Source: Erwinia sp050410775 (GTDB lineage: Bacteria > Pseudomonadota > Gammaproteobacteria > Enterobacterales > Enterobacteriaceae). Taken from it: DNA of 64,000 bases. Both the position numbers and the translations under genes were made by a program. The notes beneath the pieces were generated by a model. It was not told where the DNA came from and searched no databases. It was given only the letters and a program-made list of their open reading frames with translations. Below, in pieces: positions 1 through 10,059 of the stretch. Position 1 is the stretch's first letter, and the number at the start of each line of letters is the position of its first letter. Where the stretch lies: assembly GCF_050410775.1 (NCBI RefSeq), contig NZ_CP191229.1; one strand, given 5' to 3'.

Positions 1-3000
1 CCGACTACCAATCTGGTGGACGGCGAACACAGCATCAGCGTCACCAGTACCGATGCGGCAGGCAATGTTTCCGCGCCAGGCGCTGACTGGTCGTTCACGC
101 TGGATACCAGCACGATCGCGCCAGAAATCACCATCAACACCGAAGGAGAGCTGGCCGGTAATGCCGAGCCGGGCGCGGCGATCGTGATCACCAACCCGAC
201 TGATGGCAGCAAAACCGAAACGGTGGCGGATGCTGACGGGCACTGGAGCATTAAGCCTAACCCGGTTGATGTGGGCGCTGAGGATGCGGTGGTGGAAGCT
301 ACCGATAAGGCGGGCAACAGCAACAGCACCATTATTGAGGGCCCGGCTGACAGCACGCCGCCGGATAACCAGACCTCCGGTATTGTCGCGGATTCGATCA
401 CCCTGACCGACGATGTTGGCGCGGTAACCGGCGAGATCGCCGACGGCAGCGTCATCGACGATGTGCGTCCGACCTTCTCCGGTAAGGCAACGGCGGATAT
501 CGATCGCGTCAATATCTACGACAACGGCGAGCTGGCCGGCAGCGCGGTGGTGGACGCGGACGGCAACTGGAGCTGGACGCCGGAGCAGGATCTGGCCGAC
601 GGCTCGGCGCATGACCTGACCGTCACGGCGGTTGATGCTGCGGGCAACGAAGGCCCGGCGGTAAGCGGCACCGCCGACGGTGGCTGGAGCTTCACCGTTG
701 ACACTTCTGCACCAGGTGAAGATGCGTTCACGGAAAACAGCATTACGCTTACCGACGATGTCGGTCCGGTGCAGGGCGTGATCGCCGATGGTGCGACAAC
801 TGATGACGCGCGCCCGACCTACAGCGGCAGCATCAGCGCGGCGGGCGTAGCTGAAGGCGTGGTGAGCGTCAACATCTACGACAGCGGCGAGCTGGTCGGC
901 AGCGCCGCGGTGGATGCGGACGGCAACTGGAGCTGGACGCCGGACAGCGCGCTGGCGAGCGGGGCGCACGCCCTGACCGTTTCGGCAGTGGATGCAGCAG
1001 GTAACGAAGGTCCGCAGGTGAGCGGCACCGCCGACGCTGCGTGGGACTTCAGCGTCCTGACCAGCGCCCCGGCAGAGCCATCGATTGAGAACGTGGTGGA
1101 TGACTACAGCCAGGGCGAGGACGCGGACACCGGCTTCCTGCAGAAAGGACAGTCCACCAACGACAGCACGCTGACGGTGAACGGCAACGCGGGCGCAGGG
1201 ATGACGGTGGTTCTGTGGGCCCTGGACGCCGCAGGCAACAAGGTGAACGTGGGCGAAGGCGTGGCGGACAGCGAAGGCCGCTGGAGCATCACCACGGCCC
1301 CGCTGGGCGAAGACGGCAGCTACGACCTGACCGCCACGGCGGTGAACGCGGCGGGCGTCTCCTCGGCGGAAACCGGCGCGTTTAACGTGGTGCTGGATAC
1401 GCTGGTCCCGGCAGCGGCAGAAGCGACGCTGATGGATGCCCAGGGTGAAGTGCAGGGCGCAGTGGCGGACGGCGGCGTGACCGACGACCGCGCGCCGGTG
1501 CTGAAGGGCACCGCTGAAGCGGGTGCCACGGTTGCGGTCTACCTGGACGGCAGCAGCACGGCGGTAGGCAGCACGGTTGCGGTCTACCTGGACGGCAGCA
1601 GCACGGCGGTAGGCAGCACGGTGGCGGACGCGGAGGGCAGCTGGAGTCTGGCGCTGGGCACGCTGGCGGACGGCGAACACAGCTGGCAGGTGAAAGTCAC
1701 TGACGCGGCGGGCAACGAAACGCGCGGCGAAAGTTCAGCCTTCACGCTGGACAGCAGCAGTGTGGCGCTGACCATTGACCAGGCGAACGACGACGTGGGC
1801 AGCGTGACCGGCGCGGTGCTGAACGGCGGTCTGACCGACGACAGCACGCCGGAACTGCAGGGAACGGCACAGGCAGGCGCGGTGGTGACCATCCGTGACG
1901 CGGCGGGCGAGGTGCTGGGCAGCAGCACGGCGGACAGCAGCGGCATCTGGCGCTTTGCGGTGGCGGAGCTGGCGGACGGCGAGCACAGCTTCACGGCCGA
2001 GGTGACCAACGCGGCGGGCAACCGCAGCGAGGCGACCTTCACCCTGACGGTGGATACCACACCGCCTGAGCCAGCGATCATTCAGTCACTGGAAGATGAT
2101 GTCGGCACAATACAGTTCACTTCGCCAGTAGCTGGCAATGTCACCGACGATCCGGCGCCGACCTTTACCGGCACGGCCGAGGCGGGATCGCTGGTTACGC
2201 TTTATGACAACGGCATTCTGCTGGCAACTATTACGGCAGATGCGGAGGGTAACTGGAGCTATACCCCGACCACTAACCTGTTAGAAGGAACACACAGCGT
2301 TACCGCGACGGCGACTGATGCGGCAGGCAACGTAAGCGAACTCAGTAATAGCTGGAGTTTCATTCTGGATATTACTGCGCCTAACGTCGGCATTTCAGGC
2401 AACTCCGAAGCGTCGCTGAGCGGCGTCACCGAACCCGGCGTTGTGGTTGTCGTGGTGGATAAAAATGGCACGCAATACCGCGCCGTAGCGGATCAGCAGG
2501 GTAAATGGGTAATTGCCCCTAATCCTGTCGCCGCCGGTGAGTCAGGTGAGATCTATGCTATCGATCCTGCGGGTAATCAGGGCGAAGCGGTGGCATTCCA
2601 GGGGTCGGCGTTGGCCAGCTATAGCCTGCTCAATGAGAGCGCGCAGGTGAACACCACCACCGCAGGCGATCAGCTCAACCCGACCACCACCCGGCTGGCC
2701 GACGGCCGCATTGTGGTGGTGTGGCAGGGCGCGGGCGTCTCCGGCACCGAGGTCTACATGCAGCTCTATGAGGCCGACGGCGTGCATAAAATCGGCACCG
2801 AGCAGCAGGTCAACCAGCGCACCGCCAATAACCAGGACAGCGCGCAGGTCATCGCCCTGACCGACGGCGGCTTCCTGATTGTCTATGAGTCCAACAGAAA
2901 CGGACTGGACAACAGCGGCGACGGCGTGATGGCGCGGCGCTACGGCGCAGACGGCCAGGCGGTGACCGACGAGTTCCAGGTCAACACCACCTACAGCGGC

Positions 3001-6000
3001 GAGCAGAACCGTCCCGGCGCGATGGCGACCGCCGACGGCGGCTACGTCATCAGCTGGGAAGACCAGGGGACCAGCATCGTGCAGCGCAGCTACGGTGCGG
3101 ACAACCAGCCCACCAGCGACGAGGTGACGGTGGCGACCGGCAAGAGCATGGGCGCGTCGGGCGGCCCGGAAATGGCGGCCTTTACCGACGCGGCGCACAG
3201 CGGCATGTACATCACCGTCTGGAACGCCGCCAGCGGGCCGGGTGACAGCAGCAGCACCGGCATTGTCGGACAGGTTTTTGCCGCCGACGGCACGCCGCTG
3301 GGCGGCAATATTCAGCTCAACACCACCACGGACAGTGCGCAGAACTACCCGGACGTCATCACCCTGAGCGACGGCAGCGTGGTGGTCTTCTGGGATACCA
3401 GCGACAGCGGGGCGAACGGCTCGGATATCCGCGCGGTCCACTACCGCGTGGATGCGGAGACCGGGGCGCTGACGCTGGCGGGCAGCGGGGACTTTATCGT
3501 CAACAGTTACACGGCTGGCAAGCAGTACAAGCCGGTGGGCGTGGCGCTGGAGGATGGCGGCTACCTGCTTATCTGGGGCTCTGAGGGCGGCGACGGGGAC
3601 GGCTCGGCCATCTACGCACAGCGCTTTGATGCGGACGATAACAAAGTGGGTCGCGAGTTCCTGGTGAACACCACCACGGCGGGCAACCAGGGCAGCGGCG
3701 GCGACTCGGTGGATGCCACCCATATCTTCGACGCGGTGCTGACGGCGGATGGCAGCGTCTACGTCACCTGGCAGTCGGACAACGTGGACGGATCCGGCAC
3801 CGGGGTTGAGGGTATCGTGATCGACCCGGAAGCAGCGTTCTACTCCGAGTACACGGTGAACACCACCACCACCGGGGCGCAGACGGTCTCCTCGGTCACC
3901 GGGCTGCCGGACGGCGGGGCGATCGTGGTGTGGCAGTCGGCAAGCGGTGATGGCTCGGGCAGCTGCATCAAAGGCCAGCTGCTGGACGCGAAGGGCCAGC
4001 CGGTGGGGGCGGAGTTCACGGTGAACAGCACCACGGCGGGCGATCAGCTGACGCCGCAGGTGGCGGCGCTGGCGGACGGCGGCTTCCAGGTGGTCTGGAG
4101 CACCGATTCCGGCGGCCATATCAAGGGTCAGGGTTATACCTACAGCTATGACAGCGCGGGTAACGTCAACGGGGTAGTGGCTGACGGCGCGGAGTACAGC
4201 GTCAACACCGGCACAATGACCAACCAGACCGGACCTGCGATCGCCGCGCTGGCGGATGGCGGCTATATGGTGGTGTGGCAGGCGAACGTGGATAACAAGT
4301 GGGTTATCTACGGTCGCGAGTATGACGCCAGCGGCGTGCCGGTGACCGCTGAGGCGGTGCTGGTGACGACCAGCCTGAGCGTTAACGGGGTGCTGGGCAT
4401 CGGTGCTGACTACAGCCCGCAGCCATCGGTCACGACGCTGGAAAACGGGCAGGTGGTGATTGCCTATATGGTGAAAGGTACCGGCTATGACGCGAGTGTG
4501 ACGGTGTACGATCCGGCGAGTCATGCGGTGGTGACCAGCTTCGTGGCCAACCAGACCCTGGCGAATAACCAGGGAACGCTGTCAGTGAGTGCACTGGATA
4601 ACGGCAACTACGTGGTGACCTGGGACTCGAATGACAACAGCGGGCCGGACCAGAGCGGCTACAGCGTCTGGGGACGCCTCTACGCGGCGGACGGTACCGC
4701 GCTGACCACCGAGTTTATGATCAACACGACGACGACCGGTAACCAGCAGCTGGCGAAGGTGATAAGTCGTCCGGACGGCAGCTTCGTGACGGTGTTCCTC
4801 TCTGCCACCGATACGGCACCGGGTGCAGGCACTTTCGGCATTTACGCTCAGTACTTTGACGCAGCGGGCAATAAGGTGGGTCAGCAGATGCAGATCAACC
4901 AGCTGGCCTACGGCGATCAGACTGAGGTGGACGCCACCTTCCTGACAGGCGGTCAGCTCTACGTCACCTGGACTGATAAAGGTGTGGGCGACGGTGACGG
5001 CTCGGCCATTAAAGGCCGTGTGGTTGACCTGGTGGAAACGCTGGGGCTGCAACAGTTAACGCCGGATAATGACGATCCGACCGCCATTGACTATCAGCCT
5101 GCGACCACGCCAGCATCGAACGATACGGATATATTGCCGCCAAATGTCGGTCTGTCAACCAACACCAAAGAGGCACTGGGTGGGCAGACTGAAGCCGGCG
5201 CTATCGTGAAAGTGACGGATGCGGAAGGTACGGTCTACTCAGCTGTGGCGGATGCCAACGGTGCCTGGAAGATTGAACCTAACCCGCTCAGCGTGGGTGA
5301 AAACGGCACCATTACAGCGTCCGATGAAGCGGGTAATCAGAGTGAGGCTGTACTGATAACCGGAGCAGCATTGAATGCTTACAATCTGTTGAACGAGAGC
5401 GCGCAGGTAAACACCACCACCACGGGCGATCAGCTTAACCCGACCACCACCCGACTGGCCGATGGCCGTATCGTGGTGGTGTGGCAGGGGACTGATATCT
5501 CCGGTACTAGCGCCATGGGCACCGAGGTCTACATGCAGCTCTATGAGGCCGATGGCGTGCACAAAATCGGTACCGAGCAGCAGGTCAACCAGCGTACCGC
5601 CAACAACCAGGACAGCCCACAGGCGATCGCCCTGACCGACGGCGGCTTCCTGATTGTCTACGAGTCCAATAAAAACGGGCTGGACAATGACGGCGACGGC
5701 GTGATGGCACGGCGCTACGGCACCGATGGCCAGGCGGTAACCGACGAGTTCCAGGTGAACACCACCTACAGCGGCCACCAGAACCGGCCGGGTGCGGTGG
5801 CGACCGCCGATGGCGGCTACGTTATCAGCTGGGAAAGCCAGGGGACCAGCATCGTGCAGCGCAGCTACGGTGCGGACAACCAGCCCACCAGCGACGAGGT
5901 GACGGTGGCGACCGGCAAGAGTATGGGCGCGTCGGGCGGTCCGGAAATGGCGGCCTTTATCGACGCGGCACACAGCGGCATGTACATCACCGTGTGGAAC

Positions 6001-8352
6001 GCGACAAACGGGCCGGGCGACAGCAGCGGTACCGGCATTGTCGGACAGGTTTTTGCCGCCGACGGCACGCCGCTGGGCGGCAATGTGCAGATAAATACCA
6101 CCACGGACAGTTCGCAGAACTACCCGGACGTCATCACCCTGAGCGACGGCAGCGTGGTGGTCTTCTGGGACACCAGCGACAGCGGCGCGAACGGCTCGGA
6201 TATCCGTGCGGTCCACTACCGCGTGGACGCGGAGACCGGCGCGCTGACGCTGGCGGGCAGCGGGGACTTTATCGTCAACGGCTACACCACAGGCAAGCAG
6301 TACAAGCCGGTGGGCGTGGCGCTGGAGGATGGCGGTTATCTGCTTATCTGGGGCTCGGAGGGCGGCGACGGAGACGGCTCGGCCATCTATGCGCAGCGCT
6401 TTGATGCGGACGATAACAGGGTGGGCCGCGAGTTCCTGGTGAACACCACCACGGCGGGCAACCAGGGCAGCGGCGGCGACTCGGTGGATGCCACCCATAT
6501 CTTCGACGCGGTGCTGACGGCGGACGGCAGCGTCTACGTCACCTGGCAGTCGGACAACGTGGACGGCTCCGGTACCGGCATCGAGGGTAGCGTGATCGAC
6601 GTGGATGCGGCGTTCTACTCCGAGTACACGGTCAACACCACCACCGCCGGTGACCAGACGGTCTCATCAGTCGCGGGACTGCCGGACGGCGGGGCGATCG
6701 TGGTGTGGCAGTCGGCGAGCGGTGACGGCTCCGGCAGCTGCATCAAGGGCCAGCTGCTGGACGCGAAGGGCCAGCCGGTGGGGGCGGAGTTCACGGTGAA
6801 CAGCACCACGGCGGGCGATCAGCTGACGCCGCAGGTGGCGGCACTGGCGGATGGCGGCTTCCAGGTGGTCTGGAGCACGGATTCCGGCGGCCATATCAAG
6901 GGCCAGGGCTATACCTACAGCTATGACAGCGCGGGTAACGTCAACGGCGTGCTGGCTGACGGCGCGGAATACAATGTCGATTTCGGCACCGCCGCCAGCA
7001 AAATGCGCGTTCCGGCGATCGCCGGACTGGAGGATGGCGGCTATATGGTGGTGTGGGAAGCGAGCCTTAACGGCAACTGGGTGGTCTATGGTCGTCAGTA
7101 TGACGCCAGCGGCACGCCAGTGACGTCGGAAACGGTATTGGCGACTACCAACCTGAACGCTAACGCGCTTATTTATGAATGGGAGCCGCTGCCGTCGGTC
7201 ACGACGCTGGATAATGGCCAGGTGGCTATTACCTATACGATCAAAGGCACCGGCTACGACGTGGGCATATCGGTTTACGATCCATCAAGCCATGCGGTGG
7301 TCACCAGCTTTGTCGCTAACCAGACTCTGACTAACAATCAGGCGTCGCCAGCGGTAAGCGCACTGGATAACGGTAACTACGTGGTGACCTGGGACTCGAA
7401 CGATACCAGCGGACCCGATCAGAGTGGCATGGGCGTCTGGGGCCGCATCTATACGGCGGACGGCACCGCGCTGACCGACGAGTTCCTGATTAACACGGCG
7501 ACGACCGGCGATCAACATATGGCGCGAGTGGTAAGCCAGGCGGACGGCAGCTTCGTGGCGGTGTTCCTCTCCTCAACCGACACGGCGCCGGGCGCGGACA
7601 CCAGCGGCATCTACGCGCAGTACTTTGACGCGGCGGGCAACAAGGTGGGTCAGCAGATGCAGATCAACCAGCTGACCTACGGCGAGCAGGTAGAGGTGGA
7701 CGCCACCTTCCTGGCGGGCGGCCAGCTCTACGTCACCTGGACCGATCAGGGTGTGGGCGATGGCGACGGTTCAGCGATCAAAGGCCGTTTAGTTGACCTT
7801 AATGAAACGCTGGGGCTGAGCACAGAGACCGGGGCGACGCATATTGAGTATCAGCCTGCGCAGTACGATCTCAATGGCACCGCCGGTAATGATGTGCTGG
7901 ATGCACGCGGCGCTCACTCCGTCGATGCGAAAGAAGGTGATGACACTATTGTGATCAACAGCACTGACTTCAGCAGCGTTAAAGGAGGTGAAGGTCACGA
8001 CACGCTGGTCTGGGATTCTAATAACGATTTAGAACTGGGTACGGTATCAGGCAAAATTAGTGGCATTGAAACTATCCACATGGGTAATAACATGGCGCAG
8101 ACGCTGTTTATCAGCGCCAGCGATGTGCTCGAAATGACCAAAGATAATGGTGATGAAGTGAACACATTACATATTACCGGTGACGTGGGGAGCTCAAACA
8201 GTAATGGCGCGAGCGATACCGTTAATATTAATAAATCGGAATGGACGGTCTCAACGTCGCAAACTGAAAATGGCGTCAATTACGACGTCTATACCAATAA
8301 TGATGACGCTACCGTCAAGCTGTTAATCCAGCATGGCTTAAACGTTATCTAA
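1..8352 (+). CDS. Giant repetitive type I-secreted adhesin (BapA-like), 3' part only
   Basis: The frame is open from base 1, so the N-terminus lies outside the window; about 2783 residues are visible. Likely role: cell-surface or biofilm adhesin exported by the type I system encoded just downstream. In order: about eight bacterial Ig-like repeats of roughly 100 residues (nt 1-2600) with the recurring DxxGN and TDDxxPxxxG motifs; a block of about 14 repeats of 50-60 residues (nt 2620-5050) with the pattern VNTTTxGxQ...LxDGGxVVxW; one Ig-like linker (5130-5370); a second copy of the 14-repeat block (5380-7820); and a C-terminal part (7860-8349) with GGxGxDxL calcium-binding-like motifs and the acidic, non-cleaved tail typical of type I secretion targets. 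A 45-bp exact tandem duplication sits at 1531-1620. The assignment as a type I adhesin is strong; BapA orthology rests on architecture and gene order. Confidence 0.9.
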   Translation, partial: PTTNLVDGEHSISVTSTDAAGNVSAPGADWSFTLDTSTIAPEITINTEGELAGNAEPGAAIVITNPTDGSKTETVADADGHWSIKPNPVDVGAEDAVVEATDKAGNSNSTIIEGPADSTPPDNQTSGIVADSITLTDDVGAVTGEIADGSVIDDVRPTFSGKATADIDRVNIYDNGELAGSAVVDADGNWSWTPEQDLADGSAHDLTVTAVDAAGNEGPAVSGTADGGWSFTVDTSAPGEDAFTENSITLTDDVGPVQGVIADGATTDDARPTYSGSISAAGVAEGVVSVNIYDSGELVGSAAVDADGNWSWTPDSALASGAHALTVSAVDAAGNEGPQVSGTADAAWDFSVLTSAPAEPSIENVVDDYSQGEDADTGFLQKGQSTNDSTLTVNGNAGAGMTVVLWALDAAGNKVNVGEGVADSEGRWSITTAPLGEDGSYDLTATAVNAAGVSSAETGAFNVVLDTLVPAAAEATLMDAQGEVQGAVADGGVTDDRAPVLKGTAEAGATVAVYLDGSSTAVGSTVAVYLDGSSTAVGSTVADAEGSWSLALGTLADGEHSWQVKVTDAAGNETRGESSAFTLDSSSVALTIDQANDDVGSVTGAVLNGGLTDDSTPELQGTAQAGAVVTIRDAAGEVLGSSTADSSGIWRFAVAELADGEHSFTAEVTNAAGNRSEATFTLTVDTTPPEPAIIQSLEDDVGTIQFTSPVAGNVTDDPAPTFTGTAEAGSLVTLYDNGILLATITADAEGNWSYTPTTNLLEGTHSVTATATDAAGNVSELSNSWSFILDITAPNVGISGNSEASLSGVTEPGVVVVVVDKNGTQYRAVADQQGKWVIAPNPVAAGESGEIYAIDPAGNQGEAVAFQGSALASYSLLNESAQVNTTTAGDQLNPTTTRLADGRIVVVWQGAGVSGTEVYMQLYEADGVHKIGTEQQVNQRTANNQDSAQVIALTDGGFLIVYESNRNGLDNSGDGVMARRYGADGQAVTDEFQVNTTYSGEQNRPGAMATADGGYVISWEDQGTSIVQRSYGADNQPTSDEVTVATGKSMGASGGPEMAAFTDAAHSGMYITVWNAASGPGDSSSTGIVGQVFAADGTPLGGNIQLNTTTDSAQNYPDVITLSDGSVVVFWDTSDSGANGSDIRAVHYRVDAETGALTLAGSGDFIVNSYTAGKQYKPVGVALEDGGYLLIWGSEGGDGDGSAIYAQRFDADDNKVGREFLVNTTTAGNQGSGGDSVDATHIFDAVLTADGSVYVTWQSDNVDGSGTGVEGIVIDPEAAFYSEYTVNTTTTGAQTVSSVTGLPDGGAIVVWQSASGDGSGSCIKGQLLDAKGQPVGAEFTVNSTTAGDQLTPQVAALADGGFQVVWSTDSGGHIKGQGYTYSYDSAGNVNGVVADGAEYSVNTGTMTNQTGPAIAALADGGYMVVWQANVDNKWVIYGREYDASGVPVTAEAVLVTTSLSVNGVLGIGADYSPQPSVTTLENGQVVIAYMVKGTGYDASVTVYDPASHAVVTSFVANQTLANNQGTLSVSALDNGNYVVTWDSNDNSGPDQSGYSVWGRLYAADGTALTTEFMINTTTTGNQQLAKVISRPDGSFVTVFLSATDTAPGAGTFGIYAQYFDAAGNKVGQQMQINQLAYGDQTEVDATFLTGGQLYVTWTDKGVGDGDGSAIKGRVVDLVETLGLQQLTPDNDDPTAIDYQPATTPASNDTDILPPNVGLSTNTKEALGGQTEAGAIVKVTDAEGTVYSAVADANGAWKIEPNPLSVGENGTITASDEAGNQSEAVLITGAALNAYNLLNESAQVNTTTTGDQLNPTTTRLADGRIVVVWQGTDISGTSAMGTEVYMQLYEADGVHKIGTEQQVNQRTANNQDSPQAIALTDGGFLIVYESNKNGLDNDGDGVMARRYGTDGQAVTDEFQVNTTYSGHQNRPGAVATADGGYVISWESQGTSIVQRSYGADNQPTSDEVTVATGKSMGASGGPEMAAFIDAAHSGMYITVWNATNGPGDSSGTGIVGQVFAADGTPLGGNVQINTTTDSSQNYPDVITLSDGSVVVFWDTSDSGANGSDIRAVHYRVDAETGALTLAGSGDFIVNGYTTGKQYKPVGVALEDGGYLLIWGSEGGDGDGSAIYAQRFDADDNRVGREFLVNTTTAGNQGSGGDSVDATHIFDAVLTADGSVYVTWQSDNVDGSGTGIEGSVIDVDAAFYSEYTVNTTTAGDQTVSSVAGLPDGGAIVVWQSASGDGSGSCIKGQLLDAKGQPVGAEFTVNSTTAGDQLTPQVAALADGGFQVVWSTDSGGHIKGQGYTYSYDSAGNVNGVLADGAEYNVDFGTAASKMRVPAIAGLEDGGYMVVWEASLNGNWVVYGRQYDASGTPVTSETVLATTNLNANALIYEWEPLPSVTTLDNGQVAITYTIKGTGYDVGISVYDPSSHAVVTSFVANQTLTNNQASPAVSALDNGNYVVTWDSNDTSGPDQSGMGVWGRIYTADGTALTDEFLINTATTGDQHMARVVSQADGSFVAVFLSSTDTAPGADTSGIYAQYFDAAGNKVGQQMQINQLTYGEQVEVDATFLAGGQLYVTWTDQGVGDGDGSAIKGRLVDLNETLGLSTETGATHIEYQPAQYDLNGTAGNDVLDARGAHSVDAKEGDDTIVINSTDFSSVKGGEGHDTLVWDSNNDLELGTVSGKISGIETIHMGNNMAQTLFISASDVLEMTKDNGDEVNTLHITGDVGSSNSNGASDTVNINKSEWTVSTSQTENGVNYDVYTNNDDATVKLLIQHGLNVI
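1531..1620 (+). repeat. Exact 45-bp tandem duplication inside the adhesin gene
   Basis: Bases 1531-1575 and 1576-1620 are identical and in frame. The unit adds 15 residues (VAVYLDGSSTAVGST) to one Ig-like repeat; the neighbouring repeats have the segment once. Perfect identity suggests a recent slippage or recombination event. Confidence 0.95.
2620..5050 (+). repeat. Adhesin long module, copy A (about 2.43 kb)
   Basis: Runs from the NESAQVNTTTAGDQLNP start to the DGSAIKGRVVDLVETLGL end. It is highly similar in DNA and protein to copy B at about 5380-7820, with long identical blocks (for example around 3121-3180 and 5900-5960). By eye it divides into 14 units of 50-60 residues. Confidence 0.85.
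5380..7820 (+). repeat. Adhesin long module, copy B (about 2.44 kb)
   Basis: Second copy of the module at about 2620-5050, same orientation, offset about 2.76 kb. Identity is uneven: near-identical stretches alternate with diverged ones (the segments around 6970-7190 differ most), which fits duplication followed by patchy gene conversion. Confidence 0.85.
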
Positions 8353-8358
8353 CCTGCC

Positions 8359-8380
8359 GGCGGTGGCTTAGGCCACCGCC
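8359..8380 (+). terminator. GC-rich hairpin after the adhesin gene
   Basis: Perfect 9-bp stem (8359-8367 with 8372-8380) and TTAG loop, seven bases after the adhesin stop. No U-tract follows, so it may stabilise the 3' end or only partly stop transcription, allowing some read-through into the secretion genes. The rest of 8381-8640 shows no gene; it is AT-rich from about 8460. Confidence 0.5.
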
Positions 8381-8640
8381 CGTTCGCTGCCGGAGTCGGG
8401 CAGAGAACACACTATTGCACAGGATCCCGCCCATGCTCCGGCACGGGTGAGGATCGATCTTTGCAAAATATAGTTATAAATAAATATGACATGTCAGGAT
8501 TAAAAAACTATATATGACAATTTTACAGAATTAATGTTGTTAAATGACACTGTGGGCGGTTACAACAGAGCCCTGTCGCAGGCTGGTTCAGGCGACGGGA
8601 AAATAGCCAACCCACTTCACCTGTTATTTTTGAGTTAACT

Positions 8641-9966
8641 ATGAAGACAATTTTGTTTGCAGCAAAAAGCAAATTCCCGTTGCGCCGTTTAATCGTGGGG
8701 CTGCTATTTTTAAATCCCTTATTAAACGCCAATGCAACAGATTTTATTGACATGATCCGCATGACGGCCGATCACCCTTCGGTACGGTCAGCTTTTTCCA
8801 ACAGTGCGGGTGCTTATTATGATATTGAGCAGGCGAAAGCGGCTGACGGGTTTCAGGTCAGTAGCGGAATAAGCGCTGCGGGTTATTCCGGTCAGCCCGG
8901 TTATGAAAATAATCCGCTGTCGCCTCATATTTCCATCAGCAAATTACTCTACGATCATGGCCGAACCGATGCCAGCGTCGCCGGAAAGCAGGCTGCTTAT
9001 TCTATGCAGCAGGCACAGATCAACGTCACGCGCGAAAATCTTAATCAACAGGTGCTTTCGCTGTTCACCTCGGCCGCCACTAACGCCAGGGTTGTCGCCG
9101 TGCTGGATAAAGAGATTGCGGCACTTCAGGACCTGTTAAACCGGGTGCAGAGCATAGCCAGAATCGATAGCGGCAGGGCATCGGAAATTAACCAGGTTGC
9201 GACCCGTCTCAATGCAGTGGTTGCCAGCCGCGAAATGAGCAACACCAGCTACCAGCAGGCGCTACAGCAGCTCAGCGCGTTGCTGAACAGGGAGATCGTC
9301 CTGACGCGCGATCTGCCCGATCTGAAAAAAGCGGGTCTGTTACCCGCCTCGCTGGAACAGGCGCAGCAGGTGCTTAAGGACAATCCCAGCTGGGCGGTTT
9401 CACGTGAACAGAAAGAAATGGCAAAAGCCGCTGTGGAACTGGCGTCGAAGTGGAACCGGCCGAAATGGAGCGTACAGCTCAGCCTGGACAGCCCGAAGCG
9501 CAACGGCGAAATGGAACCGTTCAAAGCCGTCACGTTACAGGTAAGCAGCGACATTAACCTGTGGGACGGCGGTGCCGGCAGAGCGAACGCCAGAGCCGAA
9601 ACGCAACGGCTGATCGCCGCTGAGGCGGATCAAGACGCCACGCTGCGCGCATTAAAGCAGCAGCTTGACCAGCTTTGGGTCTCATTACCGCTGCGCGAGC
9701 GGCAGATCAACGCTCTACAGAAACAGTCGGAAACGGCTCTGAAAACCTGGAAAGCAGGCGAGGTGCAGTTCTTTGCCGGTCAGCGTCCCTTAACCGATTT
9801 GATCTCCTTCGCGACAGATTACTACACCAGCCTGGCGAGCTATCAGGAGCAGCAAATGCAATATCTGGCGGCCCAATGGCAGATCGTCGCAGCGCTGGGC
9901 AAAACCAGCGAGCTGGCGCAGAAAGTGAACTCATTGCCTGCCAATACGATTCAGGCCGTGCAGTAA
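8641..9966 (+). CDS. TolC-family outer-membrane channel of the adhesin secretion system (BapB/LapE-like)
   Basis: 441 residues. Outer-membrane efflux protein that would form the exit channel for the adhesin encoded upstream. An N-terminal signal peptide (hydrophobic core about residues 17-28, likely cleavage after NANA near residue 32) precedes a long helical protein with two related halves, as in TolC, rich in Gln and Ala and with heptad-like spacing. It is the first of three secretion genes in the order TolC, ABC, HlyD, matching the bapBCD arrangement. The ATG start has only a weak upstream Shine-Dalgarno sequence. The family call is firm; its exclusive use by this system is inferred from position. 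Confidence 0.87.
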   Translation: MKTILFAAKSKFPLRRLIVGLLFLNPLLNANATDFIDMIRMTADHPSVRSAFSNSAGAYYDIEQAKAADGFQVSSGISAAGYSGQPGYENNPLSPHISISKLLYDHGRTDASVAGKQAAYSMQQAQINVTRENLNQQVLSLFTSAATNARVVAVLDKEIAALQDLLNRVQSIARIDSGRASEINQVATRLNAVVASREMSNTSYQQALQQLSALLNREIVLTRDLPDLKKAGLLPASLEQAQQVLKDNPSWAVSREQKEMAKAAVELASKWNRPKWSVQLSLDSPKRNGEMEPFKAVTLQVSSDINLWDGGAGRANARAETQRLIAAEADQDATLRALKQQLDQLWVSLPLRERQINALQKQSETALKTWKAGEVQFFAGQRPLTDLISFATDYYTSLASYQEQQMQYLAAQWQIVAALGKTSELAQKVNSLPANTIQAVQ

Positions 9967-10059
9967 CGCCGTCTGAAGAATAACGAACAGCGTGCCTGGC
10001 GGCAACGCAACGCTAATTCCGCCACGCCTGTATGAATGAGCTGTCCAGAGGACAACACC

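Noticed and set aside
2542..4524. 660-residue antisense reading frame under the adhesin repeats
   Set aside because: It mirrors the repeat pattern of the sense gene, has no ribosome site or family pattern, and arises from the GC-rich, stop-poor antisense frame. The same applies to 5239-6498 minus.
8540..8640. Structured-looking leader before the TolC-like gene as a riboswitch (cyclic-di-GMP type)
   Set aside because: I could not match the conserved core of the known classes, and the stem pairing does not close.
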